Source: Liolophura sinensis
Taxonomy: Eukaryota; Mollusca; Polyplacophora; Chitonida; Chitonidae
DNA: 64,000 bases
Direction: 5' to 3'
Assembly: GCF_032854445.1 (NCBI RefSeq)
Contig: NC_088295.1
Span: 84,056,644 to 84,120,643 of the forward strand
Below are positions 55,080 to 64,000 of this stretch, piece by piece. A program made the translations under genes and the position numbers. The notes under the pieces are model-generated. The model saw only the letters and a program-made list of their open reading frames with translations, ran no database searches and was not told the DNA's origin. How positions within the stretch are numbered: position 1 is the first letter of the stretch; every line of letters begins with the position of its first letter.

Positions 55080-57180
55080 GTGAGTTTAAAGGTGTGAAAT
55101 GATAAGAAAATTTGAGTTTTAATATATTTACATGAAATGTCGTAGAAGGGTCAAACTATTACAGTAAAGTGTATTGAATGATTTGCTATAAAAGAAATAC
55201 ATGGATCAGAGGCATAATCACAGCTTATATAACGTTATTATCAGGCATTTTCGGGTCAGTGTAACATAGCATGTAAGAATTTACAATCTTCCCGGCATAA
55301 CGTCTTCCATAAGTACTATATGATTTGGGCTTTTATTCCATATCACATCCTGGAGCAGTTGCATTCTCTTGCATCGGATGGAGACAGCTGTTAGATAGAC
55401 TTTTCCACGACACACAAATCCACAAAGACAGAAGAATTTATGTTTAATCTGTATGCCTGGATACGATATTAAAAATTCACCCGGATACTGAAGTTCTTAA
55501 TTTGTTCAGCTGTTATATAACTGCATTATATTTTTTTATGTTGGAACATAGCAGCTATACATGTCAAAATATTCACAAAGAGCTTCCCAGCTAATATCAT
55601 TTTGCTTCCTGGAATTGTTGGTACATGCAAATTAAATGAGTTAATATTTTGCAGAATACAGTGTGTAATCTTAAATACAAAATAAACCGTTGTACAAGCT
55701 GTGCCAGGCTATCGTTGAATAGAATCATGAAAACAGATGGCGTTAAAAATTCGCATGCATGAGCTGCAGAAGAAATTAGGTTTGGACTGTATTTGGTTTG
55801 AAGGAAGACTTTAATGTGGCACTTTTGATCAATGCGCCCTGCAAATAAAAAGCAGATCAAAACCTTGTCTAATTTTCCGGGAAATGGCATGCGTTTGAAC
55901 TCCACTCTGTTCTTTGTAGTGCATGACAATAAAGCGAAATCTGTTTGTGGACAAAAAGTTGCCATTGATCTTCCAGATGTGTTTCTTTTGCACGAGTCAC
56001 ATCCATGGTTCAATAGCATGCAGTACCTATAGAAAAGAAGAGTACTTTGGCTCTTTAAGCAGTGTTATAGTCAATTGTAATTATACCTTAAAGAATCAAC
56101 TGGACGTTGAAGCGAGCGAATCAACAAAGTACTCCAACGTAGTGATATCATGAACACAAGACTGCTGTGCTAGATGATAACAAGCCCCGAGATACCACAA
56201 ATCAATAGGTGTTTGGGTTGAATGTACTTGTAATTGCCCTGTTATTTGTTTGATAACGCTCGTTAAGGAGCAAGGGATGTGGCGAAGAACGGATATCAGT
56301 TGTAGTTCTATGTTTTAGCTTTCAAAATTCAGAATCAGAATATCTATCAAAATGTTACGATATCTTATAATCTATGCCAATTTATTCCATTAGCCTTGGG
56401 GAGTCGTGCCCTTCTGAACAGTCGAACACTTGCGCAGAGGAATTTCATATAACAACCATTTCTTTTTTGGTATGAAAGCCTCCGTAGGAACCAAATTAAT
56501 GATATGTCCATTTTCTTAACATCCTGCAGCTAGTGCCTGGAGATCTTTCAATTTGGCTGTTTTACACTAGGTGTTTTTTACCTCTATGTTGTTAACATTA
56601 TCTTCACGTGTGGAAGATGGTTGACTCATTCTGTGTTTTGATTCGAAGCAGAATATCAATAGCTTAATCAACTGAGTGACGCATCAACAAAGAATGATTG
56701 TACTTTGCCTGTAGGGGTAAAACATATCTAAATTAAGATGCACGAAGCGTTTTCCGACGGTGGTTTTAGTTTGCGCAAGATCGAGTGAAACTACCTGTGC
56801 TTAGCATTTAATCGAAAAATATCGACATCCGGACGGTCTATCTTTATGTTATCTTGCTCAACTGAAATATCTTTTTTGCGTTATGTTAATTATTCATAAC
56901 AATTGCACATTTGTTTAAATAAATAAATTGAGTGTGCGATATTGTGATGTTTTCTATAATACTGGTAACAGCCGCTTATCATTTAGACAGCTTTTATGAG
57001 TGCAAAATTGTTGAACAATTTGCAAATATATAATGACAGCTTATCACATAGACAGTGTTTATGAATGCAAAATGGTTATAATTTTTACGGGCCTGTAACG
57101 ACAGCCTATCAGTTAGAAAGGATGGATATTTATCGAAATGCTTGATATGTGAGCGTATTTTTCATGCGGTGGGCAACTTC
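55080..57180. other. unassigned, intron-like sequence
   Basis: AT-rich sequence without tandem repeats, mobile-element motifs or convincing frames. If the candidate first exon is real this would be its first intron. The reverse 140-codon open frame at 55597-56019 has no motif I recognise. Confidence 0.4.
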
Positions 57181-57199
57181 ATTATGCCAGCTTCGGTAT

Positions 57200-58310
57200 A
57201 TAACAGCTTGAACTTCCAATGTGCACAGGTATAATAACCCTTTTCGGCATTGTAATTTATGTGGCTGTGGCAGAACAAGTCAATAACCATATATCCGGCA
57301 GGGAATGTATGTGACTGTGGTAAAAAAAATTTCAATAACCATATACCCGGCAGGCAATGTATGTGACTGTGGCAGGACATGTCAATAATCATAAACCCGC
57401 AGGCAATTTATGTGACTGTGGCAGAACATGTCAATAACCATAAACCCGGCAGGCAATGTATGCGAATGTGGCAGAACATGTCAGTAACCATAAACCCGGC
57501 AGGCAATGTATGCGAATGTGGCAGAACATGTCAGTAACCACATACCCGGCAGGCAATGTATGTGACTGTGGCAGAACATGTCAATAACCATAAATGTATG
57601 TGACTGTGGCAGAACATGTCATTAACCATAAACCCGCAGGCAATGTATGTGACTGTGGCAGAACATGTCAATAACCATAAACCCGGCAGGCATTGTATCT
57701 GACTGTGGCAGAACATGTCAATAACCATAAACCTGCAGGCAATATATGTGACTGTGGCAGAACATGTCAATAACCATAAACCCAGCACTCAATGTGTGTG
57801 ACTGTGGCAGAACACGTCAGTAACCATAAACCCGGCACTCAATGTATGTGACTGTGGCAGAACATGTCAGTAAATATATACCGGGCAGCTGATTCATGTG
57901 ACTGTGGTAGAACATGCAAACTTTTCAATAACCATATACCTGGTAGGTAATTTATGTGACTGTGACAGAGCATGTCAATAAAAATATATCCGGCAGGTAA
58001 TTTATATGACTGAAGCAGAACATGTCAGTAATCATATATCAAGGAGGTAATTTATGTGACTGTGGCAGAACATGTCAGTAACCATATACCCGGCAGGTAA
58101 TTTATGTGATTGTGGCAGAACATGTTAATAAAAATATATTCAACAGTAATTTATGTGACTGTGGCAGAACATGTCAATAACCATATATCCGGCAGGTAAT
58201 TTATGTGATTGTGGCAGAACATGTTACATAAAAATATATTCGACAGTAATTTATGTGACTGTGCAGAACATGTCAATAACCATGTATCCGGCAGGTAATT
58301 TTTGTGACCG
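57200..58310. repeat. 50-bp minisatellite, about 22 units
   Basis: Unit: GGCAGGCAATGTATGTGACT, GTGGCAGAACATGTCAATAA, CCATAAACCC (50 bp). Units between about 57300 and 57850 are similar; from 57850 on a variant with GGTAATTTATGTGACTGTGG and ATATATCCGGCA dominates, with several shortened units. The length is not a multiple of three, so the short reverse open frames change from unit to unit and are not genes. Confidence 0.93.
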
Positions 58311-58319
58311 TGCTATGGA

Positions 58320-61300
58320 TATTAAGCATGTGATAGGCAATGAGTGGTATGATAAGTAATATGTGCTTCAAAGTTTCTATCAGTCAGTCACAAGTCATTT
58401 ATTTTACAGTGTGATGGGGTACTTACCATAAAATCTATATATGTGGAAGTGTTGAATCTGGTGTATCACTCTGAGGGTGCAGAAGCTTTTAGCGCATTCA
58501 AATTTTAAAATATTTTCCTCCGTAAAACATGTATATCTGCGTATAAACAAAACTTCTCAATACTGCATTCTGCGCATCGTCACCAAGCCATATTTCATCT
58601 AATAACACATGCCGCTATCATTTTGCAAATTGTCAAGTCCCATTGCGATGGATACGAACCCCATTTAGCGCTTTCTAATGGTGAAGTTCCAGCTATTTTT
58701 ATTACCATTTTCGGGGCTTATTTGGCTTGGCTTGTTTTGCAGTTTTCATGCCTTTGATGGGTATCTTTTTGTTGGGTAGGCTTTGACGGTTACTGCCAGT
58801 TGTATTTTAGTGGGTATTAGCGGAAACAAGGATGGATGTTCACACTTGGAAATAACGTGAACAAGTGAATGTTGTTAAGCTGGCCATCAGATGTGTAGCC
58901 AAATTTTCTACCATCTTCACCTGTCAAGATTGTTAGCACTAATGTCTCACAGGTCTATCGACAGCATGCAAAGAGGGGTTTCTGGATGCATAATGAGGGA
59001 TTTCTCAGCAGTACTGTATGAGACGATTTCATGAAATCAGAGGCCCTGTTCCACGGCTAGTTGTTGTATTTTGGTAAAAACAAATAAGCTTTTCTTGCAC
59101 AATGTGATTACAACACAGCTTATAGGCATGTGGCTGGATGCTAAGTTCATTAACACATAAAAAAAAGGATTTCAGTGAATTGAAGTCATCTTTTAAAAGG
59201 ACATTACGACATGGAGGTTTTTCTTTTTTCTTCTTGGCTTTTTAACTCTGACTAAACATCTCTACAATTCGGGCAGTCAGTTGGTCAAATTTCTGACATT
59301 CTTACTTTTAACATTTCTCAAATTGGCCTACAGTCTGTTTACATGGGTCATTAACTTGTCTTTGTTTCTACACCTGATGTCAGTACTAGTCGCCACCATT
59401 ATTTTTAATACGTCCGGGAACAGAATATTAATATTCATCAAGGCTTCTAATTTGGGGAACTTTTGGGACCCCATGGAATCAAAGTGCTTCTGAAGGTTCT
59501 CTAATACACTCAAAAGATTCACTCCGTGTTAGATGGAAAAAGTGAGAAATAAAAATGCGGTCACGTGACTTCATATTATCGTCTGTGGCTTTCCTGGTCT
59601 CCATACTATGACTCTAAGGACGCTTTTATAAAATAAAATTCGTGCAGGTGATTTGTGTATAGGCTCAGACCTTCTGTAACGGTAACGGGAAAGAGCAGCA
59701 GGATAAACGGTATGAAAGATGGCCTTGACAATAACAACATGTGGACAGAATGTATAATTATGAACTTTTCATGAATTTTTCCTTTCTGATTAAGGTGCAA
59801 TTGAAATATCTGCCAATTACAGGGGAGCCATTCCATTGTGCGTCATCATGTATGTGTACAGCTCTTATAGAATCTTAATGAATTCCTTAATGCTACAGCC
59901 AACACTGCTTGAACATTTAGCTATCAAAAGTTTTGTAATTTTTACAATACCGGGTTCAAAGCTGCTTTGTATTCCGAGAAGCTCTTGTCAAACCGCTTTA
60001 TCTACCTACGGAATGCTTACGTCAGTTGATTTGTTACGTTCAGTGTCAACTGCTTATGACCAGTTCACAGCTCCTGGCAAGGTAGGTAATACAGCTGTTC
60101 AGCCTATTGACAGTTATCCTTTATACGCGTAATTAATGAGTTTCCATCCCGTATTATGTTAGTATTGTCGTTGAGGAGAGTAACCGTTGTAAGCTGAAGC
60201 ACTGCCTCACAGGATATTTTTGCGTTTCGCCCGGCATAGCTACTGAACAATGCTAAAGGCCCAGTGTCTCCACGCATGGTTCAACTCACGTTATTTCGTG
60301 TTGCATAAGCCGCTGTCGCAATTTCCTGTCAGGGCCTAATGCAGATTTATATCACATCAGTGTCAATTTATTTCTTTGCATTCATGTCATTTAGCCAGAC
60401 ATTAAGCCTATTTCAAGCATCCAAATTTCCCGTCTCAATTAAATATTTACCACAAAAGGTCTCCAGGGATATGAAAAATATTCATAAATCCTGCAAGTGT
60501 GTAGCACAAAGTAAATGAAGCCGAGGTTTTCAAAAAGTGAAACGTTATCAAATAAGTCACACATAACCGAACCTGGTGCTCAAACTGGTTGTTTCGTGTT
60601 TTTTTGTCTTGGTGTTCTGAAGTGTCGATCTACACGCTGTTTACAAGACAACAAAAATAAGAATATCCTGCTGAAAAACTGGCAGTTCTTGACGTTTTCA
60701 GCTATTCTCTGCGATTTGCCTGGACAGATGATATAGTCCTCACTAAGATAGACGATCAAACCGATGCCCACAAATATCCCCAAACTCTACCATAATAATA
60801 TTATAGTTTATTCTGCACACATTACAATCTTTGATTGTAAAAATGTTAGCAATTTACATTGTACAGTACTGCTCTGCCAATTCTCACCGACAACACTGTA
60901 ACACTTTAGCAATTCTCTCTTCGGGATTAATATTAAAAGTTTTCTCAAAGTAAATAAATGGGCAAAGGTTGACATTTTGACAACAGTTACATCAACAAGT
61001 GTAAATCATCGCAATTACTGTGACTCATGCCTGTTCTTGTAAAGTTGATGAAATTAAAACTACTTACAAATATCTCGTGATGCAGGCCCACGCATTCGTG
61101 TTTATCTTAAATGTAGGCTGACGTCTGTCTGATTCATAAATCTATCACTGATGCTAACCTGGACTGGGAGCAAATTCGAAACGCTGACAATTATACCTCT
61201 GCTCCATTTATATGCAACTACAGCCTCGTATTTCTTCTAAAGATCGATTGGATTTTATTGTTTACAATTGCCAGAATAAACGCAATCCTAAAGATTGCAG

Positions 61301-61775
61301 TTGTGCTATAGAATTTAAATTCTATTTTTTTTGGACTCTAAATATAATCTCCCAGATGGTAAAGAATCGCATCGTCTCCATTTTGTTCTTTAAAGTGTCA
61401 GTGTATAAATTTATTTATCTCTAACATTTTTCCTTTAAGATACGACAAAGATACATTTGTTTTGTATAACAAGATTTCTAGCCTTCAGTTTGAAATATAA
61501 TTTGCATTATTTTCGTGGGAAATGAAAAAAACGATCTTTATATATACGATCTTCTTTGTTGTATGCAATTAGTATTTGTAAATCATATATTTCGGTTTAT
61601 GAATTACTTGATAATGGATGTATTAGATTTAGAACACCTATTTTCGGTTGACATGTTGTGTACGGATGTCGGATGTTTACCTACATATATAGGTTTTTTT
61701 CCCTAAATTTCATTACCTGAAATGCTTTAAAGCCATTTGATCAGAGATGATTTCACATGAATTGTTTTATTTCAG
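58320..61775. other. unassigned sequence, no gene seen
   Basis: No tandem array, mobile element or recognisable coding motif. The 98-codon forward frame at 59836-60132 ends close to CAAG|GTAGGT, a donor-like site, but no acceptor and no domain support it. Confidence 0.4.
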
Positions 61776-61851
61776 AGTCTTACACAGTCCACAGCCGTCC
61801 ACAAACACACGTTACATGAGATCTAATAAACCCACCACGCCTTTCTGTTTG
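61776..61851 (+). other. splice-bounded candidate internal exon
   Basis: A 76-base segment lies between a strong acceptor (GTTTTATTTCAG, ending 61775) and a good donor (TTTG|GTAAGG). One frame is open across it (VLHSPQPSTNTRYMRSNKPT...). That frame does not match the phase left by the candidate first exon at 55079, so the two are not shown to belong together. It could be chance. Confidence 0.2.
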
Positions 61852-64000
61852 GTAAGGAATTAATAGCGGATAGAAAAATTTCTAAAAAAAACAAAACATT
61901 ATTCTATTATGATTTTCATGATTCACCCAAAAATTATAATGCTCATTAAAATAGTGATTTAAATCTTAAATTAGTGTGATTTAAGAAATAGACGAGACAA
62001 TCACATTATGTGCAAAGCCTTCAAGTGGAGGACTTACTATCGGTTCGTATTTCGTATCTCAGTATTATTCAGCAAACGGTTCTATCTCCACACGATCAAA
62101 ACAGTAAGGCCTATGTTGAAGGGATACATGTAGATTTGGGGTGTTTTGAACATTAGCCAACTTCAAGGCTTTTCACCAGGAGAGCCTAGCATGTGCTCTT
62201 CTCTACGGGTTATCGGTCGGATCAAATAGCTGGTATCTCCATCTGAATCAGGTGTGAAGGAACAGATTGTAAACACTTGTTTCTATCAACATAGCATATG
62301 CCTTTCCGGTGTTGCTGCTTTCGGTAAGGCAAGAAAATCTTGGCCGCAAGCCCTAGTGGCTTTTAGTTTGTCATCGTTGAGTAACCGATCTTTCCTTTAA
62401 TGTTGTTGTCAGAATACCTCTGCATGATTCTGTTTGCTTCTTTGTCTCGGACTGAACGTACCTTTTAACATTTATTCTGTGGTATTCCCACGGTATCTCC
62501 TTGTACAGGTTCACCATAATGCCGATATATTTATAGTGGTGCCTCACTCTAGTCATAACTATGACCCGGCTCGACCTTTAACCCGAGTTTCATAGGCGAC
62601 TGACAAGGGTCCTGAATAATGTATCGTTTCTCTTGAATTTGACATTGCGCACTTCCTGTTTGCACTTTGTATAGAAACAGTTTACTTAAAGCCAGACAAT
62701 CTTCTCTGGATCCACAATTCTTTGGTAGTATCTTCATCTGGTGTTTAGACAGAAATGTCGATCAGTATTAGTGGTGATGCGCGTGTTCAAAAGAGATTCA
62801 ATCAGCTCTTGAGATAAGGCTTAAACTTAGCCAAGCTTACACAACGTTTGATTACGACTGTAAATACCTAACAGGCAAGTCCATTTGAAATTGATCGAAG
62901 AGCCGTTTTCAGTTAGCTTGCTAATTAAATAAACTAAATAAAAAGTGGAATAACGGGCACATCGGAATTAAGAGTTATGTGTTGAAAAGGTACTTGTTAA
63001 ATTGTGCCCACCAAGTTACAAATTCACGCTAAACAGACTTTGGAATTTTCGTTCGTTTTTAAATCATAAAAAAGACATTTAAAACTACAAGATTTTTTAC
63101 TATGTTCATAAATGCCAGTTTTGAGTGGTGTTAGTGGTTTAGTTAGATTTGGTGTTATTTCGCGAAGTGTGGATAGTATGACACGTTTTTAACATTTGAC
63201 ATCGCCTGTAAGCCGGTCTATATTGATATTAAGAATAAGATATTGCAGAAGGTAGCCAATTGGTCAATTGAGTTTAACCTTGAAAATTATTGTCTGATAA
63301 CTTCCTGGACATTTTAGCACCGAAATAGCCCTCAGATGGTTGATTAGGTGTATAATGTGTGTCATCCGGCTGGACATTTGGTGTTTCCATAGACATGGTC
63401 TACAAATAAACTGAGAGACCTATCATTTAGCCAGATAAAACATGGCATCATACCGCGGGTGTTAAGCAATGCAGAGTTCTCTGTACACCAAAATAGAAAG
63501 GTCAGACAGTCACCAATGTTTTGTATGGAACTTTTAGTCCGGTAAATCTATTCGCATTGATGTTTGTGATGGGAGAAGTGTTCAGCGCTGTCACCAATGG
63601 CGGTACAAATTGAAACGTTTTCTTTTCATGATTCACGGGGTTTAATATGGCGTGGAAGTTGTCCTAGAAGGTTGTTCTGGTTATTCTTAAGACACGGCGG
63701 CAAGGAGCCTGTTGTTACGCATGATACAGCGGAAAGCAATTATCGTTCCAGGATAGATATCACTAAGTTTGAATTAAGAGGTGCCGATCCACTTGGTTTA
63801 TGAACATCTCCAGCTGATTACTGGTCAGATAAACGGATACAGAACACCCACAGGCCTTGAAAGCTTTAGGCATAATTATGATTTACCGTTGCATCCAGTG
63901 GGAGGTTTCTTTGCCGAGACGCTGTTAGATATAACGGTACATTATTGGACGGATAGCTACATTATCCTTTCTTCATAATCGACGACCTGCAGATCATCTG
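61852..64000. other. unassigned sequence to window end
   Basis: AT-rich sequence. Two forward open frames near the end (63597-63803 and 63781-63978, 68 and 65 codons) are not recognised and have no supporting signals. Confidence 0.4.

Noticed and set aside
63597-63978. Two adjacent forward open frames as a gene
   Set aside because: They are 68 and 65 codons in different frames, have no recognised motif, and no splice or promoter signals.

Overview
This window looks like non-coding, repeat-dense genomic DNA from a eukaryote, most likely a marine mollusc or another lophotrochozoan. It is AT-rich and has no operons or long host reading frames. It carries several tRNA-derived SINEs of a type I associate with molluscan genomes (a conserved core ending in an AATAAATA-type tail), an APE/RT/RNase H non-LTR retrotransposon and a decayed Gypsy-type LTR retrotransposon. 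The species assignment is inference. No host protein-coding gene could be identified with confidence; nearly all clear coding homology belongs to retroelements.

Layout. 1-2935: two adjacent minisatellites (29-bp and 23-bp units). 2936-6730: mostly unassigned sequence with two copies of SINE family 1, one copy of SINE family 2, a 24-bp minisatellite and a low-complexity tract. About 6.73-53.7 kb: the main structure, a tandem array of six diverged copies (U1-U6) of one large unit. Each copy is scarred differently by deletions, insertions and internal duplications. The array was found by matching at least fifteen collinear blocks by eye. U2 is split by an ~11.7-kb block (about 16.2-27.95 kb) that holds unrelated sequence, a reverse-strand non-LTR retrotransposon (about 18.43-23.44 kb, itself hit by a SINE with a perfect 15-bp target duplication) and a reverse-strand Gypsy remnant (about 24.2-27.9 kb). 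U5 contains a 3.2-kb, 69-bp-unit minisatellite that is only 3-4 units long in U2 and a fragment in U6. U6 carries a 1.1-kb insertion joining a tRNA-like head to the 3' part of a LINE.

Five of the six units (all but U2) keep a roughly 110-bp block resembling a Pol II core promoter: a TATA box (TATAAATA in U1, U4 and U5) and an initiator-like TTACCAG about 30 bp downstream. It is followed 620-790 bp later by an AATAAA hexamer, intact in four of the five. This suggests that the array descends from a tandemly duplicated short transcription unit, either a decayed gene family or non-coding RNA genes; I could not recognise a product. A very similar TATA context recurs once outside the array at 54.70 kb, upstream of a GC-richer segment ending in a consensus splice donor, which could be the first exon of a host gene extending to the right.

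53.7-64 kb: a 52-bp minisatellite, the candidate promoter and first exon, a 50-bp minisatellite (about 57.2-58.3 kb) and otherwise unassigned, intron-like DNA with one short splice-bounded candidate exon. All similarities were judged by eye. Block and unit edges are approximate (tens of bases) unless a target-site duplication fixes them.
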